The notes under the pieces: model-generated | What the model was told of the DNA's origin: nothing | Seen by the model: only the letters and a program-made list of their open reading frames with translations | Databases searched by the model: none | Source: Jejubacter sp036620675 | GTDB lineage: Bacteria > Pseudomonadota > Gammaproteobacteria > Enterobacterales > Enterobacteriaceae | NCBI GenBank assembly: GCA_036620675.1 | Contig: JAZHEE010000017.1 | Direction: 5' to 3' (one strand) | DNA length: 64,000 nucleotides | Program-made: the position numbers and the translations under genes | In this document: piece after piece, positions 9,514 through 18,495 of the stretch | Layout: each line of letters begins with the position of its first letter | Position numbering within the stretch: the stretch's first letter is position 1

Positions 9514-9760
9514 TACCTATCAACCCATCAACTGCGATGACTATGAGAATCTCGAACTCGCCTGCCAGCACTATCTGCTGCTGACACTGGAGTTAAAAAA
9601 CGGAGAGAAACTCCAGGCTAACGCCCGCGACCTGGTGATTCGCAAAAAAGTCGAGTATCTGATTGTCGAAAATGGTGGTGACGAGCGCGCGCTGCGCCTG
9701 GACGAAATCAATATGTTCAGCCATCCGGAACTTAAAGGCGATAACTACATTCGCGAATAA
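9500..9760 (+). CDS. rof: Rho-binding antiterminator Rof (YaeO)
   Basis: Small acidic protein that binds the primary RNA site of transcription terminator Rho and inhibits termination. 86 residues; the family opening NDTYQPINCDDYENLELACQ (shown in part) and LTLELKNGEKLQA define the Sm-like fold. The start lies inside the end of yaeP. The end is followed by a hairpin terminator. Confidence 0.93.
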   Translation: MSVNDTYQPINCDDYENLELACQHYLLLTLELKNGEKLQANARDLVIRKKVEYLIVENGGDERALRLDEINMFSHPELKGDNYIRE

Positions 9761-9768
9761 TATCCCCA

Positions 9769-9793
9769 GGGGCAGCCAGACGGCTGCCCTTTC
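9769..9793 (+). terminator. Intrinsic terminator after rof
   Basis: Stem GGGCAGCC / GGCTGCCC with loop AGAC, then CTTTCAC-type tail. It fills the 37-bp gap to the convergent cytochrome gene and may act on both strands. Confidence 0.7.
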
Positions 9794-9797
9794 ACAT

Positions 9798-10112
9798 TCA
9801 GGGCTTCATACTGGCGTAGTACGCCGCCAGATTATCAATATCCTCATCAGAAAGGCCACTGACGTAAGCCTTCATAATCTCCGCCTGCCCGCCACTACGC
9901 TCCCCCTTTTTGTACGCATGCAGCGCATGAGCCAGGTAGGCTTCGTTCTGGCCGGCCAGGTCAGGATAGAGCGGTACCGATACCTTTCCTTTAGCCCCAT
10001 GGCAGGCAACGCACATTACCGCTTTCTCTTCCCCGGCTTTGGCATCGCCTTTAGCCAGCACGGGCAGCGCACACAGCAGTAGCGCTGCCGCCAGCCCCGT
10101 TCGTTTAATCAT
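9798..10112 (-). CDS. Periplasmic monoheme cytochrome c (class I, c553/c4-like)
   Basis: 104 residues from the ATG at 10112. A Sec signal peptide (MIKRTGLAAALLLCALPVLA) precedes one heme-attachment motif, CVACH, followed by HGAKGK and PDLAGQ. The C-terminal pattern with EIMKAYVSGLSDEDIDNLAAYY supplies the probable axial Met and the closing helix typical of class I cytochromes. It should be exported and matured by the Ccm system as a soluble electron carrier. Its start overlaps the tilS stop (ATGA), so it is translationally coupled to tilS although the functions are unrelated. E. coli has no cytochrome here. Partner enzyme unknown. Confidence 0.88.
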   Translation of the reverse strand: MIKRTGLAAALLLCALPVLAKGDAKAGEEKAVMCVACHGAKGKVSVPLYPDLAGQNEAYLAHALHAYKKGERSGGQAEIMKAYVSGLSDEDIDNLAAYYASMKP

Positions 10113-11422
10113 GATTCTTGCTCCTTTTGCCACAAAATTCGCCAGCATGGTTCGCCCTGTGGGGCACCTTCCCGGGTCACGAAAATCCCCGGAGCGGCGA
10201 TAAGGCACTCATTGTAATAGAGCAGAGGCGAGGTAACACGCCGCCAGGGAGCAACCCCCAGCTCCTGCCACAGTTTTTTCATCGGCCGCCCGTGGGCACG
10301 CCCCAGAATATGAACCGTTCCTTTAGCCCGAAAGCGAACCGTCACCCGTTCACCCTCGGTGGGCGCTCGCACCGCCGTGCCCTGTCCGTCCAGATGCAGA
10401 CTCCCCAATGCTTCCGGTAACCTCAGGGGCAGGCTGGGGTCGTTCCAGTCCAGCACCACATCATCCAGCGGCGCCCGGCACTTTACCCTCCACAGCGCCC
10501 CCTGGTAACGACGAACGTCCAGATCCCCTAGCCGCAGACGCGGCGCAGCGTCTGCCCGGGCGCAGGCCACCTCATCCCACAGACGAATCAGCATAGCGCG
10601 GGAAGGCGCCGGACTGCCGCCGCGAATCAGCCAACGTCGTAATATAGCCGCTCGCCGGATATCGCTCATAGCCGCCAGCGGCGTCAGGCGAAGCTCGCCC
10701 TGCGGGCCGATAAGTGCCGCCAGCTCATCCGCCAGCAGCTCATCAATCAGGCGTTCCTGCTCGCCGCACAGCGTCGCGCTACGGGCCACCGTACGGGAAA
10801 AGTAAGGCCAGCGCTGCGTCAGTTGCGGCAGCACCCGCAGGCGCAGAAAGTTACGATCGTAGCGATCGTCCTGGTTGCTGTCATCCTCGATCCATTCCAG
10901 CTCATTCGCCTCGGCATAGGCTGTAAGCGACGCTCGCGAACTTTCCAGCAGCGGACGTACGATGGCCCCGCCAGCGAACACCAGCGTTTCCGGCATCGCG
11001 GCAAGCCCCGCCGGACCGCTGCCGCGTTTTAAAGCCAGCAATAACGTTTCGCACTGATCGTCCAGGTGTTGAGCCGTAACCAGCGCCTCTTCTGGCTGCA
11101 GGGCCGCAGCAAAAGCGGCGTAGCGTGCTTCCCGTGCCTGAGCTTCAATGCCCTGTCCATTATCCTGAAGCTGAACCCGAACCACTTCCAGAGGCACATT
11201 CCAGCGTTCGCAAATCTGCCGACAGTGTACCGCCCAGTCATCGGCGTAACGGCTAAGGCCGTGGTGAATGTGAATGGCCCGCAGCCGGGCGCCCGTATGT
11301 TCGCGCAGCTGCGCCAGGCGATGCAGCAATACCGTGGAGTCAAGGCCGCCGCTAAAGGCCACCAGCCAGTGCGACCAGTGATTCAGTGCGGGAGAGAGTG
11401 AAATATCGCCGTAGTTGTCCAT
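10109..11422 (-). CDS. tilS: tRNA(Ile)-lysidine synthetase TilS
   Basis: ATP-dependent enzyme that converts C34 of the tRNA-Ile CAU anticodon to lysidine, switching it from Met to Ile charging and AUG to AUA decoding; essential in bacteria. The PP-loop SGGLDST is at about residues 24-30, with HHGLS, QHLDDQCET and the RGSGPAGLAAM region of the N-terminal domain. Linker and C-terminal domains follow (KKLWQELGVAPW). 437 residues against 432 in E. coli. The final codon overlaps the cytochrome gene by 4 bp. Confidence 0.96.
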   Translation of the reverse strand: MDNYGDISLSPALNHWSHWLVAFSGGLDSTVLLHRLAQLREHTGARLRAIHIHHGLSRYADDWAVHCRQICERWNVPLEVVRVQLQDNGQGIEAQAREARYAAFAAALQPEEALVTAQHLDDQCETLLLALKRGSGPAGLAAMPETLVFAGGAIVRPLLESSRASLTAYAEANELEWIEDDSNQDDRYDRNFLRLRVLPQLTQRWPYFSRTVARSATLCGEQERLIDELLADELAALIGPQGELRLTPLAAMSDIRRAAILRRWLIRGGSPAPSRAMLIRLWDEVACARADAAPRLRLGDLDVRRYQGALWRVKCRAPLDDVVLDWNDPSLPLRLPEALGSLHLDGQGTAVRAPTEGERVTVRFRAKGTVHILGRAHGRPMKKLWQELGVAPWRRVTSPLLYYNECLIAAPGIFVTREGAPQGEPCWRILWQKEQES

Positions 11423-11520
11423 GTTCCGGAAGATTTAAAGAGGTATAGCGGCACGTTAACCACTCCGCCCACGACGATCAAGTAGTAACGCCGCGACCGG
11501 GAGAAAGTCAGGCGGGCAGG

Positions 11521-11553
11521 AAAAGACAGGGGGAGAGAGCCCCCCCTCCCCCC
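11521..11553 (-). terminator. Probable terminator after cadBA
   Basis: On the minus strand a G/C-only stem (GGGGGAG / CTCCCCC) is followed by TGTCTTTT, starting 10 bp past the cadA stop. The C/G runs allow several registers. The rest of the 140-bp gap before tilS shows nothing definite. Confidence 0.6.
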
Positions 11554-11562
11554 AGGCTGTGA

Positions 11563-13701
11563 TTATTTATTTTTCAGCACCTTAACGGTATAACTTTCAT
11601 CCGGCTGACGATAAGCGCCATGAATATCAGTTTCAAACCCAGGAAAGTGGGCCCCCGTCTCACACAGCATTTGCAGAAATTCCAGCACCGGCAGGCTGGC
11701 CTCGGTGATCATCTCGCCCGGCATAACCAGCGGAACGCCTGGCGGATATGGAAGGATCATATTAGCGCTGACTCGCCCGCTCATCTCATTAATGTCAATC
11801 TCCTCCACTTCGCCATGTAACTCTTTATGAAAGGCGTGATACGGCGTCATTACCATCTCCGGCAAAACTTCGAAAGCACGAAACATCAGATCCGACAGAT
11901 TATGGTGCTCCACCAGTTGATGCATATTATGCGCCAGCTCCTGGATACGCATATTCTCATAGAACTCAGGCGCCTCGCTGTACAGCGAAGGCAGCATGTT
12001 TTTCACCCTCAAATTCAGACTGAAGGCGCGTTTAAATTCAGTCAACGCCCGCAGCAAACTCAGCGCTTTCGTTTTATCAATGCCGATACTGAATAAGAAC
12101 AGCAGGTTATAAGGCCCGGTTTTTTCAACAATAATGCCGTGTTCGTCCAGATACTTCGCCACAATGCTGGCCGGAATCCCGAACGCCTCCATCTTGCCGT
12201 CTTCATCCATGCCCGGCGTCAGAATAGTGACCTTAATGGGATCCAGATACATATGTTCATTATCGATATGCTTAAAACCGTGCCAGGTACTGTCAGAGCG
12301 CAGCGGCCAGCATTCCGGCCCATCGATATGTTCCGGCTGCCAGATATCGAAGAACCAGCCTTCGGATTCGTTGTTCAGCCGTTTAATCTCTTTACGAAAC
12401 TTAATCGCTCGCTGGATAGACCCCTCAATCATCCTCTTACCGGCATTGCCTTTCATCATCGCCGCCGCGGTTTCGGTCGAAGCCACAATGCCATAATAGG
12501 GTGAGGTCGTGGTGTGCATCATATAGGCTTCGTTAAAGGTGGCCTCGTTAATGTCTCCCTTCACATGAATCATCGATGCCTGCGAAAATGCCGCCAGTAG
12601 CTTGTGAGTGGACTGAGTTTCATAAATCACCTTACCTTCTACGCGGTCGCCGCTCATGCCGCTTTTCCCGGCGTAAATGGGGTGGAAATTGGTATAAGGC
12701 ACCCAGGCGGAATCGAAATGGATCGATCTCACGTCCAGGGTTTTCTTGATGAAATCGGTGTTGTACAACAGACCGTCATAGGTAGAGTTGGTAATCACCG
12801 CATAGATCGGCCAGCTGGCATTCGGCGTCTCTTTAACCCGTTTAGCGATAGTGGCGTGCTGGAATTCGCTACGCGGAATACCGCCCAGAATCCCCCTGGC
12901 GTTACGGGTCGGGCGCAGATAGAGCGGCGTGATATCGCTCATCATCAGCAAATGTGTTAACGATTTATGGCAATTACGGTCAATCAGCACCGTACTGCCC
13001 GCCGGAGCGGCATACATCCCCACGATTTTATTAGACGTTGAAGTGCCATTGGTCACCATAAAGCTGCGTTCAGCGTTAAAGGTGCGGGCAATGTACTCTT
13101 CCGCCTCTTTATGCGGCCCGCTGTGATCCAGCAGCGAGCCCAGTTCCGGGACCGAAATCGAAATATCCGCCTTCATGGTATTCGCGCCAAAGAAATCGTA
13201 AAACAGCGAGCCGACCGGGCTCTTCTGAAATGCGGTTCCCCCCATGTGGCCAGGCGTACAGAAAGTATATTTCCCCTCACGAGCATATTTAAACAACGCT
13301 TTCGTCAGCGGCGGCAGGATGGTGTCGATATATTCATCAGTATGATGCCGAATTCTGGTGGCTATATCATCGGCGGAACCCAGGGAATATTCAAAAAAGC
13401 GCACCTGCATCCGTAAATCATTCAGACTAACGTCCAGGGTGGAATAGCTATTAGCAAATGCGTAGAGCGGCATATATTCATTAAGGCGACTTATCTCTTC
13501 GCAAAGTTCCAGGCTATATTTATCCCAGTCGAAAATCACGCCGCACAGCCGGGCATTGTTCTCTATCAGCTTCAGCAAATCTTCACGGTCATTCGGATAA
13601 ACGATACGAAAATCCATCGCTTCCAGCGCCTGCCGTAATTCACGAATCGGCTCTTCCTTAAAGTAAACCCCCATGTGGTTCATAATAGCGATAACATTCA
13701 T
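11563..13701 (-). CDS. cadA: Inducible lysine decarboxylase CadA
   Basis: PLP-dependent fold-type I decarboxylase (wing, core and C-terminal domains) that converts lysine to cadaverine and CO2, consuming a cytoplasmic proton. The PLP Lys is in TQSTHKLLAAFSQAS, the substrate-binding stretch in HFDSAWVPY, and GKYTFCTPGHMGGTAF is the family signature. I start at the ATG at 13701 (MNVIAIMNHMGVYF, GGAG upstream), giving 712 residues. It resembles E. coli CadA more than I recall for LdcC, and its partnership with cadB and cadC supports the inducible enzyme. Decamer assembly and ppGpp inhibition are known for the E. coli protein, not shown here. Confidence 0.94.
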   Translation of the reverse strand: MNVIAIMNHMGVYFKEEPIRELRQALEAMDFRIVYPNDREDLLKLIENNARLCGVIFDWDKYSLELCEEISRLNEYMPLYAFANSYSTLDVSLNDLRMQVRFFEYSLGSADDIATRIRHHTDEYIDTILPPLTKALFKYAREGKYTFCTPGHMGGTAFQKSPVGSLFYDFFGANTMKADISISVPELGSLLDHSGPHKEAEEYIARTFNAERSFMVTNGTSTSNKIVGMYAAPAGSTVLIDRNCHKSLTHLLMMSDITPLYLRPTRNARGILGGIPRSEFQHATIAKRVKETPNASWPIYAVITNSTYDGLLYNTDFIKKTLDVRSIHFDSAWVPYTNFHPIYAGKSGMSGDRVEGKVIYETQSTHKLLAAFSQASMIHVKGDINEATFNEAYMMHTTTSPYYGIVASTETAAAMMKGNAGKRMIEGSIQRAIKFRKEIKRLNNESEGWFFDIWQPEHIDGPECWPLRSDSTWHGFKHIDNEHMYLDPIKVTILTPGMDEDGKMEAFGIPASIVAKYLDEHGIIVEKTGPYNLLFLFSIGIDKTKALSLLRALTEFKRAFSLNLRVKNMLPSLYSEAPEFYENMRIQELAHNMHQLVEHHNLSDLMFRAFEVLPEMVMTPYHAFHKELHGEVEEIDINEMSGRVSANMILPYPPGVPLVMPGEMITEASLPVLEFLQMLCETGAHFPGFETDIHGAYRQPDESYTVKVLKNK

Positions 13702-13795
13702 AATATAATCTCCAGGTATAGCGAGCCCCACCGGTTACGTTCTGGTGTGCGGAAAGGGCTCAGAAATGAATGGACGTTAATTAAAACGTGTGTGT

Positions 13796-15118
13796 CTAAC
13801 GGACGCGTTTTTTGTCATCCGGATGCTGGCGCTGATACATCTTGCGGGCGTAAAACATCAGGATGATCAGACTCACAATGAAGGTGCCAGACAATTCGAA
13901 AGAGTTGGCCCCCATCAGCGCAATGAAGCAGAAAACGCATCCCTGAACGGAGCAGATCAGACTGACCAGGTTGCGAACGTTGACCCCTTCAAGGCGAATC
14001 AGATCAACGCAGGAATAGAAGTAAGGCAGCATGGTGAGTAGCACGGCAATCCCGGTTAATTCACCGAACAGATCCGATGCTTTGCCACCGCTGGAGTTCA
14101 TAATAGTGATGAGTACCATCAGCACGGTCATTTTACAGGCCGCCAACAGCAGCCCCTTCTTCGGAATGCCGTTACTGTCCAGCTCGCCATAAATTTGGGG
14201 GAAGTTACCGTCATGAGCGGCTCGTACACCAGCCTGCCCGACCAGCATCATCCAGGATCCCAGCGATGTCAGACAGGCAAATGCCGTAAAGGCAGATACC
14301 AGCGGCGCGGCCCAGTGGCCCAGAATGGTGGAAGCGCTAATCGCGAACGGCGCGCCAGAGGCGGCGACCCTAGCCGCAGGATACATCCCTGAGATCACCT
14401 GCGTCGCAGCAATGTAGACTACACCAGCCAGCGCCGTCCCCATCATGGTCGCCAGCGGTACGGTATGTTTGGGATTTTTCACCATACCGGTACTCACCGC
14501 AGCAGACTCCACCCCAACAAAGGCCCACAGGCACAGCAGAATACTTTTGATAACCGCATGAATATCGGTGGTACCCGAAGTATTCCAGTTCGCCTGATAA
14601 GTCGCCAAATCGAACCAGTGCCACCCGGCAACGGCCGTGAGTATTATGGGAATCAGCACCAGTATCAGACCGATAGTGGTAAGCCGGCTGACCCAGGTTC
14701 CTCCCAGCATATTGATAAAGGTGAACAGCCAGACGATAACAATACAGGCGATAGCGGCAGGAACCGGGCTATTTAAAACGGAGAAAAATGTGGAAAGATA
14801 TGAGACGGCGGTAATCCCAATGGCGAGATTACCAATCCAGTTAGCGTGGTAATAAAGTACCCCAGTCTGGAAGCCAAATACCGGTGAAATTTCTCCTGCG
14901 TAACCAATAGGCCCTCCTTCCTGAGGATCTTTCGTTGCCAGCCGGGCATAAACATAGGCCAGTGACATAGCGCCAATAATAGAAACCACCCATCCCCAGA
15001 TTGAAATACCTCCAAGGCAGGCAAGGTTCGCGGGCAATAACGCTATCCCGCTCCCCATCATATTTCCGGCGACCACGCCAGTACAGGCTATTAACCCAAT
15101 CTTTTTGACTGTCCCCAT
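13796..15118 (-). CDS. cadB: Lysine/cadaverine antiporter CadB
   Basis: Inner-membrane APC-superfamily exchanger that imports lysine and exports cadaverine, completing the acid-resistance cycle with CadA. About twelve hydrophobic helices can be traced. The first helix carries GVVAGNMMGSGIALLPANLA, the substrate-site signature of CadB/AdiC/PotE exchangers, and LLCLWAFVGVESAAV is conserved in helix 6. 440 residues from the ATG at 15118, which is preceded by AGGAG; the open frame extends a further 15 codons without similarity. 94 bp separate it from cadA, as expected for a cadBA transcript. Confidence 0.95.
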   Translation of the reverse strand: MGTVKKIGLIACTGVVAGNMMGSGIALLPANLACLGGISIWGWVVSIIGAMSLAYVYARLATKDPQEGGPIGYAGEISPVFGFQTGVLYYHANWIGNLAIGITAVSYLSTFFSVLNSPVPAAIACIVIVWLFTFINMLGGTWVSRLTTIGLILVLIPIILTAVAGWHWFDLATYQANWNTSGTTDIHAVIKSILLCLWAFVGVESAAVSTGMVKNPKHTVPLATMMGTALAGVVYIAATQVISGMYPAARVAASGAPFAISASTILGHWAAPLVSAFTAFACLTSLGSWMMLVGQAGVRAAHDGNFPQIYGELDSNGIPKKGLLLAACKMTVLMVLITIMNSSGGKASDLFGELTGIAVLLTMLPYFYSCVDLIRLEGVNVRNLVSLICSVQGCVFCFIALMGANSFELSGTFIVSLIILMFYARKMYQRQHPDDKKRVR

Positions 15119-15402
15119 GAGATATATCTCCTGAATAATATTCTGGACAGATACAAAAACCATCCACTCAACAGCCAGAAAGATTACGCCGCGATAAAAA
15201 CAAACTCCTGAAGATTAGATAAAATAATTCACCACGCTAATTAAATGATAAAATGACCGTATCTTGCTATAGCAGGAAAATAACACAGCGATATCAGGAA
15301 AAGATAAAATAACAGTAATTTCAAATGGTTAAGCAATTGAGAAAGGAGTAAGGGAAGGGATACTATGAAAAGCGCCAATGCCCTTCATAGCAGGATATGG
15401 GG
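15119..15402 (-). promoter_or_regulatory. cadBA promoter region (CadC target)
   Basis: The 284-bp gap between cadC and cadB is visibly AT-rich (about 15180-15350) with A/T tracts, unlike the GC-rich neighbouring genes. In E. coli the corresponding region holds the Pcad promoter with two CadC sites and H-NS binding. I infer the same role; I cannot place the CadC boxes precisely. An imperfect inverted repeat CTATGAA / TTCATAG (15364-15390) just after the cadC stop could end the cadC message but lacks a U tract. Confidence 0.6.
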
Positions 15403-16908
15403 CTACAGGGAGTGGGTGGATGTCGCTTGCTCTTTCCGGGCGTTAAAATACTTCAGATAAGGAACCACTTTTTCAACAGAACTCTGGAACACCGCATTTT
15501 CAATCCAGTAAAGCGTATCCTCTCCCGGTCGCAAATTAAATGCCGTAATATAGGCATCGGCAGCCTGGTGATTTTCCCCCTTCATTTCATAAACTTTCCC
15601 TAACAGGACATAATTCAGCCATGACATTTCACGTTTGATGCCCATATTAATCGTCCGATAGGCTTCATCGATTTTTCCTTGCCCTACCAGATCGATGGTT
15701 TTTATCTGGTAATAGATTGCATTGTCCTGCATTCCGGGGATTGTCGTTAAATTCGCGATTCCGGCATTCAGATTAACCAACGCTTTTCCCTCCAGCGGTT
15801 GTAGCGAATGACGAAGTACATCGACCAGAATTTTTTCGGCTCTGGCATAGGTGAAGGTCGGCCACTGGCGGGATATTGCATCCAGTTGCATGCTGGCTTT
15901 ATCCAGAGCGTCAGTGCGGCAAGTCAGAAGCAGTCGATGAGCCTGATAAAACTGCGCCAGGGCGATTCCCTGGGGGGGAAGATACTGCGCCAGCATCGCC
16001 CGCATTCGCGGGGATGGTGGCTCTTTTAATACCTCACTCAAACTGGCGATCAGATCGGACTGAATACTGAGCTGATTATCGCGGGTAATGAAATAGCGGC
16101 GATCGAGCATAATGGAGCTATCGGCATTATCCACCAGTTGTACCGACATAAAGCATTGCTTTGTTCGATAGTGACGCTGATTCGTAAACTCAATGGTCAG
16201 AGTTTTACCTGCACCATTCGACTCAGGATAGTTAAAATCGGTCTTATCGTGGACGATAAAAGTTGAGAAGGTATTAAAGTAAGTTGCAATCAGGCCGCCC
16301 ACGCCAACAGCATAAGAACGTTGAACCGACCAGTTGCTACAGGAGTTGCCGTTTTTCAACCGAATATCGATATCGCGCGGATTAATCAGCAGGCTACCTG
16401 TCGTCGCCGACGGGCGAGAAGCTGAACCCGCAGAGAGCATGACCAGCGCCAGACACAGACCCAACGCTACACCAAACACCAGCCAGTCGTAAAGCCACGC
16501 CCTTGCCTCCGGTAAATGCACGGATCGCGTATGGCTTACTGGCACAGAGACGCTTTCCCGAACGACAGTTCCGTCTTCTTGCGAGGTACACCAGATAACG
16601 GGAGCGGTCAGACGATAGCCACGTTTAGGGACAGTCACGATATAATCGCAACTCGTCGGTTGATCGTCCTTTAACCGTTTACGCAGTTCAGAAACGCTCT
16701 GAGTCACGACATGGTCGGTCACAGCGCTGCGGGTCCAGACATTGTCAATTAATTCATCCCGGCTCAATACTTCACCGGGATGGCGGGCAAAGAAGACCAG
16801 CAGGTCGATTAAGCGAGGCTCCAGCGTAAGTTGACGTCCTGGGCGGCTGATCTGGTTGGTTGCGGGAGAGACAATCCATTCACCTACACGTACCGCTAGC
16901 TGTTGCAT
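15403..16908 (-). CDS. cadC: Membrane-integrated pH/lysine-responsive activator CadC
   Basis: ToxR-like one-component activator of cadBA. Residues 1-105 form an OmpR-type winged helix (LTLEPRLIDLLVFFA, VLSRDELIDNVW, TVPKRGY). A linker follows, then one membrane helix (about 140-162, LVFGVALGLCLALVMLS), and a periplasmic sensor of about 335 residues. The two periplasmic Cys that form the regulatory disulfide in E. coli CadC are kept (NSCSNW and KQCFMS). Length is 501 against 512, with a shorter linker. In E. coli it responds to low pH and to lysine through LysP. It lies upstream of cadB in the same orientation, as in other cad loci. Confidence 0.95.
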   Translation of the reverse strand: MQQLAVRVGEWIVSPATNQISRPGRQLTLEPRLIDLLVFFARHPGEVLSRDELIDNVWTRSAVTDHVVTQSVSELRKRLKDDQPTSCDYIVTVPKRGYRLTAPVIWCTSQEDGTVVRESVSVPVSHTRSVHLPEARAWLYDWLVFGVALGLCLALVMLSAGSASRPSATTGSLLINPRDIDIRLKNGNSCSNWSVQRSYAVGVGGLIATYFNTFSTFIVHDKTDFNYPESNGAGKTLTIEFTNQRHYRTKQCFMSVQLVDNADSSIMLDRRYFITRDNQLSIQSDLIASLSEVLKEPPSPRMRAMLAQYLPPQGIALAQFYQAHRLLLTCRTDALDKASMQLDAISRQWPTFTYARAEKILVDVLRHSLQPLEGKALVNLNAGIANLTTIPGMQDNAIYYQIKTIDLVGQGKIDEAYRTINMGIKREMSWLNYVLLGKVYEMKGENHQAADAYITAFNLRPGEDTLYWIENAVFQSSVEKVVPYLKYFNARKEQATSTHSL

Positions 16909-16977
16909 AAAAACCCTCTAAAAAGCCAGGAAAGCGAGCATCATAACGTGCCCCGATCTCCTGTTTGGGGCAAAGAG

Positions 16978-17367
16978 TTACGCCTCGTAGAGTTCAAGCG
17001 GCAGCCCGTCCGGGTCAGTAAAGAAGGTAAAGCGCTTCCCCGTCAGAGGATCGACGCGTATCGTTTCACAGGCCACATTGTGCGACGTAAGATGGGCAAC
17101 GGCCTGATCGACATCCGCTACGCTGAAAGCCAGGTGGCGCAAACCGCAGGCTTCCGGCTGGCTCGGACGTGATGGAGGGAAAGGAAAAGAGAAAAGTTCG
17201 ATAACATACTGCCCATTCAACGCCAGATCCCCTTTCCAGGAATCACGGGCTTCGCGGTAGACCTCGGACTGGAGTGTAAAACCAAGAATATCGCAATAAA
17301 AGGATTTGCTCTGAGCGTAATTGGTAGCGATGATGGCGACATGGTGAACCTGTTGTAAATCCAGCAT
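16978..17367 (-). CDS. yaeR: VOC-family metalloprotein YaeR
   Basis: 129-residue glyoxalase/bleomycin-resistance (VOC) fold protein, nearly identical in length and pattern to E. coli YaeR. Putative metal ligands are His in VHHVAIIA, Glu in YVIELFSF, His in LRHLAFSV and Glu in LPLELYE, the usual four VOC positions. The substrate is unknown. In E. coli ldcC lies between accA and yaeR; here yaeR is next to accA and the cad genes follow on its other side. Confidence 0.9.
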   Translation of the reverse strand: MLDLQQVHHVAIIATNYAQSKSFYCDILGFTLQSEVYREARDSWKGDLALNGQYVIELFSFPFPPSRPSQPEACGLRHLAFSVADVDQAVAHLTSHNVACETIRVDPLTGKRFTFFTDPDGLPLELYEA

Positions 17368-17477
17368 AATCTCTCCTTTTGTTATGCAGGGACAATAAAG
17401 GGCCGTATCGCCAGGCGCAAGACACCGAAGGTGCTTTCAGACGGCTCCTTAAAGGAAACCGCATCTATTGCCGCCAT

Positions 17478-17503
17478 AAAAAAGGGCCGGATAAACCGGC
17501 CCT
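17478..17503 (-). terminator. Intrinsic terminator after accA
   Basis: On the minus strand the stem AGGGCCGG / CCGGCCCT (8 bp, loop of 5) runs into six T, about 20 bp beyond the accA stop. Confidence 0.9.
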
Positions 17504-17523
17504 GTCATCGACATACGCGCTAA

Positions 17524-18483
17524 TCAGGCGTAGCCGTAGCTCATCAGGCGCTGATAGCGGCGATTGAGCAGATCCTCTTTACTCAGGACGTCCAGGTCAG
17601 CCAGATCGGCCAACAGCTGGGCCTTCAGCGATTCCGCCATCGTTTCCGGATGGCGATGTGCGCCACCCAGCGGCTCCGGAATCACGGTATCAATCAGCTT
17701 CAGCTCTTTCAGGCGGTCGGCGATAATGCCCATAGCTTCTGCCGCCAGCGGTGCTTTATCCGCACTCTTCCACAGAATGGAAGCGCAGCCTTCCGGCGAA
17801 ATGACCGAATAGGTGCTGTACTGCAGCATATTCACTTTATCACCCACGCCAATCGCCAGTGCGCCGCCTGAGCCACCTTCACCGATAACGGTGCAAATAA
17901 CCGGCACCGTCAGCCTGGACATTTCACGCAAGTTACGGGCAATGGCTTCTGACTGGCCACGCTCTTCCGCGCCCACGCCCGGATAAGCCCCCGGAGTGTC
18001 GATGAAGGTAACGATCGGCATATTAAAACGCTCGGCCATCTCCATCAGGCGCAGCGCTTTACGATAGCCTTCTGGCGCAGGCATACCAAAGTTGCGACGA
18101 ATCTTCTCTTTGGTTTCACGCCCTTTCTGATGGCCAATCACCATCACAGGACGACCGTCCAGACGGGCGATACCGCCAACGATGGCTTTGTCGTCCGCAT
18201 ATGCGCGATCGCCAGCCAGTTCGTCAAAGTCGTCGAACGCCATACGCACATAATCCAGGGTATAGGGACGTAACGGATGACGCGCCAGCTGGGCAATCTG
18301 CCAGGCGCCGAGATCGGCGAAGATTTTACGGGTCAGCTCTACGCTCTTTTCACGCAGGCGATGCACCTCTTCGTCGATATTAATATCCAGTTTTTCGTCC
18401 TGAAGGCCAACGGCGGTTAAGGAATCGATTTTCGCTTCCAGTTCTGCAATCGGCTGTTCAAAATCAAGGAAATTCAGACTCAT
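17524..18483 (-). CDS. accA: Acetyl-CoA carboxylase carboxyltransferase subunit alpha
   Basis: Alpha subunit of the carboxyltransferase that transfers CO2 from carboxybiotin to acetyl-CoA, the committed step of fatty acid synthesis; partner of AccD. Crotonase-like fold with a leading coiled-coil (LEAKIDSLTA...). The oxyanion-hole stretches are DTPGAYPGVGAEERGQSEAIA (given in part: GAYPGVGAEERGQ) and GEGGSGGALAIG. 319 residues, equal to E. coli. Twelve bp after dnaE, so it ends the dnaE-accA transcription unit. Confidence 0.98.
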   Translation of the reverse strand: MSLNFLDFEQPIAELEAKIDSLTAVGLQDEKLDINIDEEVHRLREKSVELTRKIFADLGAWQIAQLARHPLRPYTLDYVRMAFDDFDELAGDRAYADDKAIVGGIARLDGRPVMVIGHQKGRETKEKIRRNFGMPAPEGYRKALRLMEMAERFNMPIVTFIDTPGAYPGVGAEERGQSEAIARNLREMSRLTVPVICTVIGEGGSGGALAIGVGDKVNMLQYSTYSVISPEGCASILWKSADKAPLAAEAMGIIADRLKELKLIDTVIPEPLGGAHRHPETMAESLKAQLLADLADLDVLSKEDLLNRRYQRLMSYGYA

Positions 18484-18495
18484 AGTATTCCTGTA

